Shown piece after piece: positions 7,576 through 16,685 of a DNA stretch of 35,975 bases; positions within the stretch are counted from its first letter, which is position 1; each line of letters opens with the position of its first letter. The DNA lies in NCBI GenBank assembly GCA_022865625.1, contig JALHTB010000075.1, positions 1 through 35,975 of the forward strand. Direction: 5' to 3'. Position numbers and translations under genes: made by a program. Source of the stretch: Candidatus Bathyarchaeota archaeon (GTDB lineage Archaea > Thermoproteota > Bathyarchaeia > 40CM-2-53-6 > FEN-987). The notes beneath the pieces were generated by a model. It saw nothing but the letters and a program-made list of their open reading frames with translations. It was not told the origin of the DNA and searched no databases.

Positions 7576-8137
7576 TTATCTTTTGAGAGAAACCTCAGTT
7601 ATCGACGCCTGGACGAGTTCAGGATGGTGGGTCTTCGTTAGACCGTTCATTCCGGCTTTGGATGTGACGTATTCAACGTACCGCATCGCCGACGAATGAT
7701 ATAGTCCTGAGTTTGAAGAGACGTTGATTATCTTTCCCTTCTTGTGCTTCAGCATGATCGGCGCAACTTCCTTGGAGCACAGGTAGGCGCCCTTCAGATT
7801 GATGTCCATCGTCTTGTCCCAAACGGCTTCTGTGGCTTCAAGAGAATCATCGGTGAAATGGACTCCAGCATTGTTCACCAGAATGTCCACTCGACCGAAC
7901 TCTTCAACCGTTGTCTTGACTAGGCGTTCAACGTCCTCTGGCTTAGACATCGGCTTGTACGTGGATCGCCTGCCCACTTTGCCCCCTGATCTTCTCCGCG
8001 AGCTCTGAAGCTTCCTTCTCAGATTTGACGTAGTTGATCACAACCTTGGCTCCTTCCTGCGCGAAAAATTCTGCTATTGATCGACCAATCCCACGTGAAG
8101 CCCCTGTCACAATAGCGACTCTATCCTTCAGCCTCAT
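7576..8137 (-). pseudogene. Broken short-chain dehydrogenase/reductase (SDR)
   Basis: The minus strand carries a classical SDR in two frames. The first part starts at ATG 8137 with VAIVTGASRGIGRS, the TGxxxGxG dinucleotide loop, and ends AIHVQADV followed at once by TAA near 7948. The second frame continues exactly where the family would, with SKPEDVERL. It then has VDILVNNAG (NNAG motif), IINVSSNSG (catalytic Ser region) and YVTSKAG (YxxxK). A net loss of two bases at the junction explains the break. After GLTK the sequence leaves the family pattern and stops 18 codons later, so the last ~60 residues, including the usual NAVAPG region, are gone. Two independent lesions make a sequencing error alone unlikely. 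It was probably a 3-oxoacyl-ACP reductase or alcohol/sugar dehydrogenase type. Confidence 0.8.
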
Positions 8138-8178
8138 TCGCAACACCCAAAACAACACCTCAATTGGGCGTCTTGCTT

Positions 8179-8691
8179 TCAGTTTTTCTCCTTGTAGAGT
8201 TTTACAAGCTCAGTGTATGCTTTGGCGGCATACTTGATGACCGCTATGTCCGAATCGTCTAGTTTCCTGATGATTTTCGCTGGTACGCCTGCTAGGAGAA
8301 CCGCTGGGGGCGTCTTCTCTCCCTGCAGGATCACGGAACCAGCAGCAACTATCGAGTTGGCGCCGACCTCTGCCTTTTCCAGGACAGTCGAGTTCATTCC
8401 GATAATCACGTTATCATGGACTCTCGATCCGTGGATCACCGCGTTATGTCCAACCGTCACATAGTCGCCGACTACGCATTCTCCACCAACATCAGAATGA
8501 AGTGTGCAGTTGTCTTGGATGCTGCTTTGCTTTCCAACACGTATTCGGCCCATGTCTCCGCGTAGAACAGCGTTTTCCCAGATGCTGCTTCCTTCGCCGA
8601 TTTCGACGTTTCCGATCAGGGTCGCCCTCGGGGAGACATATGCATCCACGCTGACCTTCGGCTTTTTTCCACGGAATTCGATCAACGTCAT
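8179..8691 (-). CDS. Gamma-carbonic anhydrase-like left-handed beta-helix protein
   Basis: A 170-residue hexapeptide-repeat protein of the gamma-carbonic anhydrase/YrdA family, which forms trimers that bind zinc or iron between subunits. The turns show the repeated [LIV]-G-x-x-x-x pattern (IGNVEIGEGSSIWENAVLRG and onward). Three potential metal histidines are in place: one in CTLHSD and two five residues apart in VGHNAVIHG. The RGD-like VLRGDMGRI segment is also typical. A C-terminal helix (AVIKYAAKAYTELVKLYKEKN) packs on the helix. The acidic loop of the fully active Methanosarcina Cam enzyme is not evident, so activity is uncertain. The ATG at 8691 faces the ABC gene across a short divergent gap. 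The broken SDR lies just downstream on the same strand. Confidence 0.9.
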   Translation of the reverse strand: MTLIEFRGKKPKVSVDAYVSPRATLIGNVEIGEGSSIWENAVLRGDMGRIRVGKQSSIQDNCTLHSDVGGECVVGDYVTVGHNAVIHGSRVHDNVIIGMNSTVLEKAEVGANSIVAAGSVILQGEKTPPAVLLAGVPAKIIRKLDDSDIAVIKYAAKAYTELVKLYKEKN

Positions 8692-8804
8692 GTTGAATCA
8701 TCAAGTATTGCGCAGAGAGATCGCCCTCACAGTAGAGGGCGTATTCTTATCTATTTCACCCATGAATGAACGTGCCATCGCCTCCCCTTAGCCGGCTGTG
8801 CCTC

Positions 8805-9749
8805 ATGACTCGCGATGTCGTGCAGACGTCCGGACTCACAAAACGATTCGGCAGCCTAGTCGCTCTGGATCACATGGACCTCTCAGTGAAAGCAGGCGAG
8901 ATCTTCGGCTTCCTCGGCCCCAACGGTGCAGGCAAGACCACCACCGTGAGAATCTTATGCGGCCTGATGGTTCCAACATCCGGCAGCGCGACCGTCGTAG
9001 GCCACGACGTCACCAAGGAACCTGATGAAGTCAAACAGCGAATAGGATACATGCCTCAATCCTACGGGCTCTACGATGACCTAACCGTAGAAGAGAATCT
9101 GGAGTTCTTCGGGAGCATCTACAGAGTTCCGCCAGACGAAAGACGAAGACATGCAGATGAGGTCCTACAACTAGTTCGACTGGAAGAATTCCGCAGACAC
9201 TTCGCGGGACAACTGTCTGGAGGCATGAAACGCAGACTGTCCCTTGCTGTCTCCCTCGTCCACAATCCAGAACTGCTCATTCTAGACGAGCCGACTGCCG
9301 GAATTGATCCTCCTCTTCGCAGAGTCTTCTGGGAATATTTCAGACACCTCAACAAACTCGGCGTTACATTCTTCATCAATACTCATTACATGGATGAAGC
9401 GGAGCTCTGCGATAGACTCGCTCTGATCAACTACGGACGATTGGTGGCTGTCGCCTCACCAACTGAACTCAAGAGAAAGGCAATCGGTGGCGAGCGAATC
9501 GAGTTGGTCACCACGGAGGCGCAGACAACGCTCTCGATACTCAAAGACACAGAATCTGTGCGAGAGGCAAACCTCTCGAATGGCATAGTCAGCTTGATCG
9601 TTGACGAATCCGCTTCAGCGATTCCGAAACTAACATCCTTCCTCAAAGAACGAGGAATCGAAGTCCTCCAAGTGAGGCAATCACAACCTAGCTTGGAAGA
9701 CGTCTTCATCAAACTTGTTTCAGGAGCAGGTGAGAGACCACGGCAATAG
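8805..9749 (+). CDS. ABC exporter ATP-binding subunit (DrrA/CcmA type)
   Basis: ATPase of an ABC-2 type exporter working with the permease encoded 14 bases downstream. From ATG 8805 the protein has 314 residues: Walker A GPNGAGKTTT (about 38-47), Q-loop in IGYMPQSYGLY, signature LSGGMKRR (about 137), Walker B LLILDEPTAGID (about 157-168), and the switch His in NTHYMDEAE (about 193). The C-terminal ~80 residues form the extension found in DrrA/NatA-like ATPases. The open frame reaches ATG 8766, but the extra 13 residues do not look conserved and no ribosome binding site decides between them. Substrate unknown; families of this type export drugs, lipids or polysaccharides. Confidence 0.92.
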   Translation: MTRDVVQTSGLTKRFGSLVALDHMDLSVKAGEIFGFLGPNGAGKTTTVRILCGLMVPTSGSATVVGHDVTKEPDEVKQRIGYMPQSYGLYDDLTVEENLEFFGSIYRVPPDERRRHADEVLQLVRLEEFRRHFAGQLSGGMKRRLSLAVSLVHNPELLILDEPTAGIDPPLRRVFWEYFRHLNKLGVTFFINTHYMDEAELCDRLALINYGRLVAVASPTELKRKAIGGERIELVTTEAQTTLSILKDTESVREANLSNGIVSLIVDESASAIPKLTSFLKERGIEVLQVRQSQPSLEDVFIKLVSGAGERPRQ

Positions 9750-9763
9750 ATAGAGTCCTCCTG

Positions 9764-10822
9764 ATGACGAAGAAGGAACTCACTCACCTCATCAGGAATC
9801 GCCGGGTCTTCGCGCTTACCCTATTCATGCCTCTCCTCCTGATGACCATAGTCGGACTTGCCTTCACCGGCGAAGTCAAACACATCACAACAGTCATCGT
9901 CAACAAAGACGGACGACCATTCAGCCAAGTATTCGTTGACGCACTGAAGGTAAGCGAGACACTTCGGATAAGATACTACGCAGATGAGGAATCACAGGCA
10001 GAAACGCTGATTCGAGATGGATTGGCAAAGGTTGCGATTGTGATTCCTGCAACATTCGAGGATGACATCAAGTCATCCAACGGAATCGTGTATGTCATGG
10101 TGGACGGTTCGGATCCGGTCTCAGCAGGCGCTGTGGCGCCGGTCGTGCAAGGGATAGCGCTCGGGTTCACCGAGAAGCTGCGCGTTCAAGTGGAACGTTT
10201 GGTTCTGTATAACCCCTCGCTCAGATACATCGACTTCATTGCCCCTGCCATCGTCGGAATCTTCCTCCAGATCTTCCCCATGATTCTGATCTCGATGGCG
10301 ATTGCTGGAGAACGAGAGAGAGGAACAATAGAGCAGCTTATCGCGACGCCGGTCAGTGGATTCGAGATACTGCTCGGCAAGTTGTTTGTCTACATGGGGT
10401 TCGGCTTTCTCAGTGCGACATCCATGCTAGTCGTTGCAGTGTACGCATTCAACCTCGTAGTTCGAGGTAGCGTTCTCTTGATCGTGTTGTTCTTGGCAGT
10501 GTTTCTGACAGCGTCGTTGAGTTTAGGAACGTTGGTCTCCGCGGGATCGAGGACCCAGATGCAAGCCGTGCAGACCATAATGCCTGTGATCTATATCATG
10601 ATCTTCCTGTCAGGAACGTTCTATCCAATCGAGGCAATGTCGCCGCTGGTTCAGCCAATCTCGTATGTTCTGCCGCTCACGTACATGATTCATGCGTTGA
10701 GAGCGGTCATAGTCAAAGGGGCAGGTTTAGAGGTCGTGACCAACGACCTCATCTTTCTTTCCACATACACGATTGTCATGCTCGTGCTTGCGGTTGCTGT
10801 GTTCCGCAAGAAGCTTGAGTAA
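9764..10822 (+). CDS. ABC-2 type permease subunit
   Basis: Membrane partner of the preceding ATPase. The 352-residue protein starts KKELTHLIRNRR, the amphipathic interface helix, followed by a first membrane span (VFALTLFMPLLLMTIVGLAF). It then has a soluble external domain of about 130 residues and five more membrane segments (for example IVGIFLQIFPMILISMAIAG, then GFLSATSMLVVAVYAF). RERGTIEQLIATPVSG is the typical cytoplasmic loop of ABC-2 permeases, and FLSGTFYPIEAMSP...YVLPLTYMIHALRA is the signature found in decayed form twice at 4441-5120. The start is ATG at 9764, with no clear ribosome binding site; translation is probably coupled to the ATPase gene. The architecture with a large first external loop matches the YhhJ/ABC2_membrane_3 class. 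Confidence 0.92.
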   Translation: MTKKELTHLIRNRRVFALTLFMPLLLMTIVGLAFTGEVKHITTVIVNKDGRPFSQVFVDALKVSETLRIRYYADEESQAETLIRDGLAKVAIVIPATFEDDIKSSNGIVYVMVDGSDPVSAGAVAPVVQGIALGFTEKLRVQVERLVLYNPSLRYIDFIAPAIVGIFLQIFPMILISMAIAGERERGTIEQLIATPVSGFEILLGKLFVYMGFGFLSATSMLVVAVYAFNLVVRGSVLLIVLFLAVFLTASLSLGTLVSAGSRTQMQAVQTIMPVIYIMIFLSGTFYPIEAMSPLVQPISYVLPLTYMIHALRAVIVKGAGLEVVTNDLIFLSTYTIVMLVLAVAVFRKKLE

Positions 10823-10885
10823 GCACATGCAATTAGGATGGCAGAGCGGTAAGCAACGTCTGATCGTTGATCCAGGGTGACGGAG

Positions 10886-12292
10886 TTGCAGAGATCTGGT
10901 GTTCCTAAGCTGTTCGGTACGGCCGGGATACGTGGGAGCTTTCGAGACAAGGTAACGGAGAGACTTGGACTCGACTTGGCGCGAGCAATGAGTACCATGC
11001 TCGCGAATCAAGGTCAGGTAATCGTGGGGTCAGATCATAGAACCACGTCACCGGGGCTAAGGGCAACCATACTAGGAGGGCTGTTAGGAGGAGGCATCGA
11101 CGCGATCGATGCAGGAATGCTACCAACTCCTGTTCTAGCCTTCGGTGTTCCAAAGTTAGGAGCAAATGCCGGCATCATGGTCACCGCATCTCACAATCCC
11201 CCCGAAGATAACGGAATCAAATGCTACACACACGAAGGCAGAGAGTATGTTCCCGATGAAGAGAGAATCCTTGAGGAGCTCATTGGTCAACGTCAGTTCA
11301 CAGATGTTACCTGGAATCAAACGGGAACCCCAACCGAAGCGCGCGGTCTCATCGATGCGTACACTGAACGTCTCATGGGTCGAATGGAATCGTTCAGGCG
11401 AAAACTGAAGGTCGTCGTAGACTGCGCAAACGGTACCACATTCAATCTCACACCTCTAATCCTATCGAAGATGGGATGCGAAGTCATCTCCCTAAATGCG
11501 CACCCTGACGGACTTTTCCCGGGAAGACCAGCGGAACCAAACCCTGCGAACCTTGTCACAACATGTCGCTTCGTCAGCATGCTCAAAGCAGACTTAGGAA
11601 TCGCACATGATGGCGACGGTGACCGGTTGGCAGTGATCGATGAGAAGGGGAGATACGTCAACAATGATACAGTGCTGGCGTTCTTTGCCCGACTGCTCCT
11701 CACCGAGAACGGGCCTGGGAGAATTGTCACGACTGTTGACACCTCGTCTCGGATCGACAAGGTTGTAGAATCATCCGGGGGAACGGTCGAGCGTACAAGA
11801 CTTGGCAAGACTCACCTTTTCCTCACTCAAGAGGACCGGTCGAACATCAGGCTATGTTGTGAGCCCTGGAAGATCATAGACCCTGCTTGGGGATTCTGGG
11901 GCGATGCCATGTACGCCGCATGCATGGTCGTTCAGGCTCTGGACCAATCCAAAGGCCATGCGAGCGCTCTATTCCACGGAATACCCGATCGTCCTCAAGA
12001 GAGACTCTACTTCAAGTGCCCAGACGAGCTGAAGGATCCTACGATGGCAACGATCTCAAAAGCCTTGATGGCTGAGAAAGGTCTCAGAGACGTCTCGACC
12101 CTTGATGGCGTGAGAGTGAACTTCAACGATGACAGCTGGATACTAGTCAGGAAGTCTGGAACAGAGGGAAAGATCAGAGTCTACTGTGAGGGACGCTCTC
12201 CCAACAGACTGAGACAATTGGTACGCAACTCAACCAGGCTCGTCGAGAAAGCGATCACGACCGCACAGAGATCAGGCACGAAACCAGCTTAG
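10886..12292 (+). CDS. Phosphohexomutase (phosphoglucosamine/phosphomannomutase family)
   Basis: Alpha-D-phosphohexomutase that moves phosphate between C6 and C1 of a hexose. It has LFGTAGIRG at the start, the phosphoserine loop VTASHNPPEDNG (Ser about residue 101), the metal loop HDGDGDRLA (about 242) and the C-terminal phosphate grip VRKSGTEGKIRVY (about 421). The sugar-specificity loop, usually GGExSGH, reads CCEPWKIIDPAWGFWGDA here, a variant I associate with archaeal enzymes. Which sugar it takes (glucosamine-6-P, mannose-6-P or glucose-6-P) cannot be settled. The frame opens at GTG 10877, but AGGGTGA (10874-10880) overlaps that codon and is correctly spaced for TTG 10886, giving MQRSGVPKLFGTAG. 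The length of 468 residues is normal. It lies 63 bases after the permease. Confidence 0.9.
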   Translation: MQRSGVPKLFGTAGIRGSFRDKVTERLGLDLARAMSTMLANQGQVIVGSDHRTTSPGLRATILGGLLGGGIDAIDAGMLPTPVLAFGVPKLGANAGIMVTASHNPPEDNGIKCYTHEGREYVPDEERILEELIGQRQFTDVTWNQTGTPTEARGLIDAYTERLMGRMESFRRKLKVVVDCANGTTFNLTPLILSKMGCEVISLNAHPDGLFPGRPAEPNPANLVTTCRFVSMLKADLGIAHDGDGDRLAVIDEKGRYVNNDTVLAFFARLLLTENGPGRIVTTVDTSSRIDKVVESSGGTVERTRLGKTHLFLTQEDRSNIRLCCEPWKIIDPAWGFWGDAMYAACMVVQALDQSKGHASALFHGIPDRPQERLYFKCPDELKDPTMATISKALMAEKGLRDVSTLDGVRVNFNDDSWILVRKSGTEGKIRVYCEGRSPNRLRQLVRNSTRLVEKAITTAQRSGTKPA

Positions 12293-12396
12293 AATGGACG
12301 CATACCGATGTAAGACTTTCATAGAGGAAACCAGAAGTTCACTTCACCCACACCCGCACGCTGACGATGCAAGGAGAACCGTAGGAGCGCACCCAA

Positions 12397-13680
12397 ATGC
12401 TTGAGATCAAGTTCATACGAGAACACCCTGAGATTGTGAAGGCAGATTTCCAGAGACGTGGAGCCATCGAAAAGCTCAGCTGGGTTGACGAGCTACTACA
12501 GAATGACCAGAACTGGAGATCACTTCAAAGTGAAGCAAATGCCCTCAGGCAACAGCGCAACAAACTCACCGAGCAAATCGCGAGGCTCCGAAAAGAAGGA
12601 AAAGATGCAGCACAGGTCGTACGCGAAGCCGAATCCATCCCTGACCGGATTCGAGAGTACGAACAACAAGCAGGGAAGTTGCGCGAAGAGATCGACAGGA
12701 TCCTGATGCAGCTCCCGAATGTGATGCATGAGAGCGTCCCGACAGGAAAGGACGAGAACGATAACGTGGAAGTCAGGAAGTGGGGAACTCCACCGCAGTT
12801 ACCGTTTAAGCCTCTTGATCACATCGATCTTGGACTGAAGCTCGACCTGATCGACCTGGAGAGGGCTGCAAAAGTAGCGGGTGCCAGGTTCTACTATCTG
12901 AAGAACGAACTGGTGAGGCTCAACTTCGCACTAATCAGTTACGCACTCGATTTTATTGCACGGAAGGGCTACACAATCATGCAGCCGCCCTATCTTCTGA
13001 GACGAGACGTTCTCTCCGGCGCGGTTGCGCTTTCAGATTTCGAAGAAACCATCTACAAGATCGAGGACGAAGATCTCTACCTCATCGCCACATCCGAGCA
13101 CGCACTCAACGCGTATCACTTCGGGGAAATTCTGGACGGGAAGAAGCTGCCCCTCAGGTACGGTGGAGTGAGCCCATGCTTCAGAAAGGAAGCAGGAGCC
13201 CACGGTCGGGACACCAAGGGCATCTTCAGAGTCCACCAGTTTGAGAAGGTGGAACAGTTCGTATTCTCCAAACCAGAAGACTCATGGAAGGAACATGAGA
13301 AGCTCATCTCAAACGCGGAAGAACTCTACCAAGCATTGAAGTTGCCTTACCGAGTCGTCAATGTCTGCAGCGGCGACTTGGGAACTGTTGCTGCAAAGAA
13401 GTACGATCTTGAGGTCTGGTTGCCCGGACAGGGGAACTACAGGGAAGCAGTTTCCTGCAGCAACTGCACTTCATATCAAGCCGTCAGATCGAACGTGAGA
13501 TACAGGGACAAGACGAGTGATCCGACTGAGTACGTCCACACGTTGAACAGCACTTTCGTCGCCACCGAGAGGACACTGCTCGCGATTATGGAGAACTTCC
13601 AGCAAAGTGACGGCTCGATAGTGATTCCTGAGGTTCTCAAGCCCTACATGAACGGACTAGATGCTATTCGAGTCAAGTGA
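12397..13680 (+). CDS. serS: Seryl-tRNA synthetase
   Basis: Class II synthetase of 427 residues that charges tRNA-Ser (and tRNA-Sec where present). The first ~110 residues are the long antiparallel coiled coil that grips the tRNA long variable arm (LRQQRNKLTEQIARLRKEGK, then EYEQQAGKLREEIDRI). The catalytic domain has TSEHALNAYH, motif 2 in FRKEAGAHGRDTKGIFRVHQF (about 261-281), the serine-binding NVCSGDLG, and the WLPGQGNYREAVSCSNCTSYQ region. Motif 3 lies near 395-410 (LNSTFVATERTLLAIMEN). It is the common SerRS type, not the rare methanogen zinc type. The start is ATG 12397 with GGAG at 12384-12387. The 3' end is convergent with the ribonucleotide reductase gene. Confidence 0.97.
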   Translation: MLEIKFIREHPEIVKADFQRRGAIEKLSWVDELLQNDQNWRSLQSEANALRQQRNKLTEQIARLRKEGKDAAQVVREAESIPDRIREYEQQAGKLREEIDRILMQLPNVMHESVPTGKDENDNVEVRKWGTPPQLPFKPLDHIDLGLKLDLIDLERAAKVAGARFYYLKNELVRLNFALISYALDFIARKGYTIMQPPYLLRRDVLSGAVALSDFEETIYKIEDEDLYLIATSEHALNAYHFGEILDGKKLPLRYGGVSPCFRKEAGAHGRDTKGIFRVHQFEKVEQFVFSKPEDSWKEHEKLISNAEELYQALKLPYRVVNVCSGDLGTVAAKKYDLEVWLPGQGNYREAVSCSNCTSYQAVRSNVRYRDKTSDPTEYVHTLNSTFVATERTLLAIMENFQQSDGSIVIPEVLKPYMNGLDAIRVK

Positions 13681-13693
13681 CAGACGAGTCGCT

Positions 13694-16345
13694 CTAGCTG
13701 CATGCGCCCCAGCCGCACTCGGGGCAGATGTAACATCCCTCTTGGAAGACGACAAAGCCGTAGCACTGCGGGCAGACATCTGCGCGGTCACCGTTCTGGC
13801 TTCTCCCTTGGAAGAAGTTCTCAGAGTCAGGGCTCGCTATTGGCGCACCAACCGCTAGAACCTGCATGCGCTGTCTACTTCTGGTTCCGTAGGATTGCGC
13901 TCCGCTGACTCCCTTCCCTGTGTTTCCTTTTGCTTCCGTCGGTTCGCGTTTCTCCGCTCGTCCGGACGCAACCAAGACTTGTCCTTTGATCGAGGTGTCT
14001 CTGAACACGGTTACGTCCTTGCATCCGAGCTTGTAGGCGAGCAAGTAGCTTTCTCTCATGTCGTCGACGGTGGCGTCTGCTGGGAAGTTGTTCGTCTTCG
14101 AGATCGACGAGTCCACCCACTTCTGGAACGCGGCCAACGCGCGAATATGAGCTTCAGGAGTGATGTCCATGGCTGTAACGAAGACGTGCTTGATGTCACC
14201 GGGGATGTACTGGATGCCTTGAACCGTTCCGTTCGCGTCACTCACGTCTCGTATGAGTTCCTCATCGTACAGTCCATGCCCAGTCATTACCTTCACGAAG
14301 ACCGGATCAACATAGTAGAAGCTTCCAACTTTGACGTTCTTCTCGTAGACTAGGCTATAGACAGGTTCGATTCCGCTGCTGCAACCTGCAATCATGGAGA
14401 TGCTTCCGGTTGGGGCGATCACTGTTGTGTAGCTGTTCCTCAGGCCCGACTTCCTGACTTCCTGCGCCACCTGATCCCATGGGAGTCGCCAGCGGTCTTT
14501 CTGATCGAATCCTTTGAACGGGAGTCTTCCTTCAGGGTAGAAGCTCCTGTCATAGTACGGGAATGGTCCTCTTTCTTTCGCAAGTTGCATTGACGCTAGC
14601 TTGGAATGGTAGTTGATGAACTCCATCAGTTGTTCCATGAATTCTCTCGCTTCTTCGCTGCTGTATTGGATCCGCAGTTCGTAGAGGAGGTCACCAAGCC
14701 CCATCACGCCTAGGCCGATCTTCCTCGTTGAAAGGGTCATCTCTTCGATCTCTTTCAACGGGAACTTGTTCACGTCAATGACGTTGTCGAGAAACCGTGT
14801 TGATATCTCAACTGTCTGTCTGAGTGCTTCCCAATCGAGTTGAACTCGCCCCTCTGCTTGTTCCTTCACGAAGGCCCAGACGTTGATGCTTCCTAGATTG
14901 CACGACTCGTTGGGGTAGAGAAGCACCTCTCCACACGGGTTCGTCGTGACTATAGGTCCGAGTGATTTGAAGAACGGATTATACTTGTTGACGTGGTCGT
15001 AGAATATGACGCCTGGTTCCGCGCTCTCCCAGGCTTGGAAGACTATCATGTCGAAGAGTCTCCTGGCATTGGTTGTGCGCACAACCTCTTTCGTGCGAGG
15101 GTTCACCAGCGGGTACGGTTTGTCTTTCTCGTAGTACTCCCAGAAATCGGGCATTAGCAGAACTGACAGGTTGAAGTTTCTCAGGGCTCGGTTGCCTTTC
15201 TTGGCGGTGATGAACTTCTCGATGTCAGGGTGATTGCTGTTCAGTATTCCCATGTTGGCGCCGCGTCGTATGCCGCCCTGCTTGATGACCTCGGTCATCG
15301 TATCAAAGAGCGTCATGAAGCTTATCGGTCCAGAGGCAATGCCTGAAGTGGAGCTGACAAAGTCGCCCTCCGGCCTTAGCTTGGAGAAGTTGTATCCCAT
15401 TCCTCCTCCTGCTTTGAAGACGATGGCTGTCTTCTTGAGAGCGTCCATGATGCTCTCGATGGAGTCCTCAACGTCGAGTACGAAGCAAGCTGACCCCATT
15501 CCAAGCACGTTTCCGAAGTTGGCAATAGCCGGCGTGTTCGGCATGAAACGCTTGGAAACCATCAGATTATTGAAGGCGGTCACGAGGCTCTCGTAGTGGT
15601 TCAGTTTTCCTTCACGTAGAAGGGTGAGGAATTCACTCCAACGAAGCTTGGCTCGTCCTTCGCTGTTGAAACGGTCGTACATTCGCTTCAGGGCTTCGAG
15701 ATGGAACCTGTTGAGCGCATACTTCCCTACCGACAGCTTGCCCTCATTCGCTACAGGATCGAAATCCTCAGCAGGATGTTCAGGAGTCTTGCCTGAAACA
15801 TCGTAGGCTTTCTCGTCGTACAGAAGACTGGGCAGGCACGCATGGATCGCCACTCTGGCAAACAGTTCCTTAGGCGTCTCAATCAGTTTGCCGTCAATGT
15901 CTTTCCTAAGGTATCTTGCCTTCAAGACTCGAAGCGCGTTCAGGTCGAAGCGCTTGTCGACTTCATCGATCTCTTCTTTCTCGAGTATGCGCTGCTTCTC
16001 TTTTCGCATCTCTGCTCTCTTTTGTCGGTACAGGATGTAGGACTTGGCGGTCTTAGCCTGACCGTTCTCGAGCAGCACCTTCTCGACGATATCTTGAACT
16101 TCTTCTACGGTAGGGACAGTGCGTCCGTCGAATTTCTCTTGTAGGATCTTCACTACTTGGTCGGACATCTTCTGTGCGAGGGCCCGATCTTTTCCGACGG
16201 TTTGGGCGATTGCCCTAGCTAAGGCGGCCGTGATCTTGTTCTGGTCGAAGGTGACGAGTCGTCCGTCACGCTTCCGAATCTGCTTGATCGTGGCCGATGA
16301 TCCGCCGTCCGTAGTCCGGGCTGGGTCTGTGCTGTCCTCTACCAA
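13694..16345 (-). CDS. nrdJ: Adenosylcobalamin-dependent ribonucleotide reductase (class II)
   Basis: Reduces ribonucleotides to deoxyribonucleotides using a 5'-deoxyadenosyl radical from vitamin B12. Order of parts in 883 residues: an ATP-cone domain (about 20-115), then the ten-stranded barrel with PNTPAIANFG, GSACFVLD (redox Cys about 287), FKAGGGMGYNFSKLRP, QGGIRRGANMG, NPCGEVLLYP (thiyl-radical Cys about 470) and NESCNLGSINV (third Cys about 482). Near the end is a Cys-rich tail, VCPQCYGFVVFQ...CYICPECGWGACS, typical of class II enzymes, which shuttles reducing equivalents or binds zinc. No small radical subunit gene is present, in line with class II. The start is TTG 16345 with TGGAG about nine bases upstream. 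The presence of this enzyme means the cell must make or import cobalamin. Confidence 0.96.
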   Translation of the reverse strand: MVEDSTDPARTTDGGSSATIKQIRKRDGRLVTFDQNKITAALARAIAQTVGKDRALAQKMSDQVVKILQEKFDGRTVPTVEEVQDIVEKVLLENGQAKTAKSYILYRQKRAEMRKEKQRILEKEEIDEVDKRFDLNALRVLKARYLRKDIDGKLIETPKELFARVAIHACLPSLLYDEKAYDVSGKTPEHPAEDFDPVANEGKLSVGKYALNRFHLEALKRMYDRFNSEGRAKLRWSEFLTLLREGKLNHYESLVTAFNNLMVSKRFMPNTPAIANFGNVLGMGSACFVLDVEDSIESIMDALKKTAIVFKAGGGMGYNFSKLRPEGDFVSSTSGIASGPISFMTLFDTMTEVIKQGGIRRGANMGILNSNHPDIEKFITAKKGNRALRNFNLSVLLMPDFWEYYEKDKPYPLVNPRTKEVVRTTNARRLFDMIVFQAWESAEPGVIFYDHVNKYNPFFKSLGPIVTTNPCGEVLLYPNESCNLGSINVWAFVKEQAEGRVQLDWEALRQTVEISTRFLDNVIDVNKFPLKEIEEMTLSTRKIGLGVMGLGDLLYELRIQYSSEEAREFMEQLMEFINYHSKLASMQLAKERGPFPYYDRSFYPEGRLPFKGFDQKDRWRLPWDQVAQEVRKSGLRNSYTTVIAPTGSISMIAGCSSGIEPVYSLVYEKNVKVGSFYYVDPVFVKVMTGHGLYDEELIRDVSDANGTVQGIQYIPGDIKHVFVTAMDITPEAHIRALAAFQKWVDSSISKTNNFPADATVDDMRESYLLAYKLGCKDVTVFRDTSIKGQVLVASGRAEKREPTEAKGNTGKGVSGAQSYGTRSRQRMQVLAVGAPIASPDSENFFQGRSQNGDRADVCPQCYGFVVFQEGCYICPECGWGACS

Positions 16346-16418
16346 GGTGTCTTGCTCCAGAAGTGTGAAGCAAGTGAAGTGGCGCGTTGTACGACTTTAA
16401 TAGTTTTCGACAATTGTG

Positions 16419-16426
16419 TATATAAT
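16419..16426 (-). promoter_or_regulatory. TATA box of the ribonucleotide reductase gene
   Basis: ATTATATA on the minus strand is the best TATA match in the window and lies about 75 bases before the TTG start. It predicts a leader of about 50 bases. The rest of the 340-base gap to the JAMM gene (16430-16685) has no convincing gene; a TTTTATGG at about 16534 on the plus strand has no gene to serve. Confidence 0.55.
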
Positions 16427-16685
16427 CGTGTACTAGGCTCTCCCCGACCATATTCATCCACGTCAACGGATCTACCACTCGATCCGCTGCACTGTCAAGC
16501 AGGGCTGTTGGTATCCATGGCTGCTTTCGGAAAACGCTTTTATGGCCAACGGGGGTGCGCGCGAGCAGACATTGATCATCGCGTGCTGTTTCCCCCGGAA
16601 TCGCAGTCCATGTCTTCTGTCTCTTTCAGAAGACTTCAGCGTCATGATCGTAGAATCGAGAGACAGAGACATGGGCGCCTGGATC

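Noticed and set aside
15234..15596. A 120-codon plus-strand frame inside the ribonucleotide reductase gene.
   Set aside because: It is antisense to the conserved catalytic region and has no start signal.
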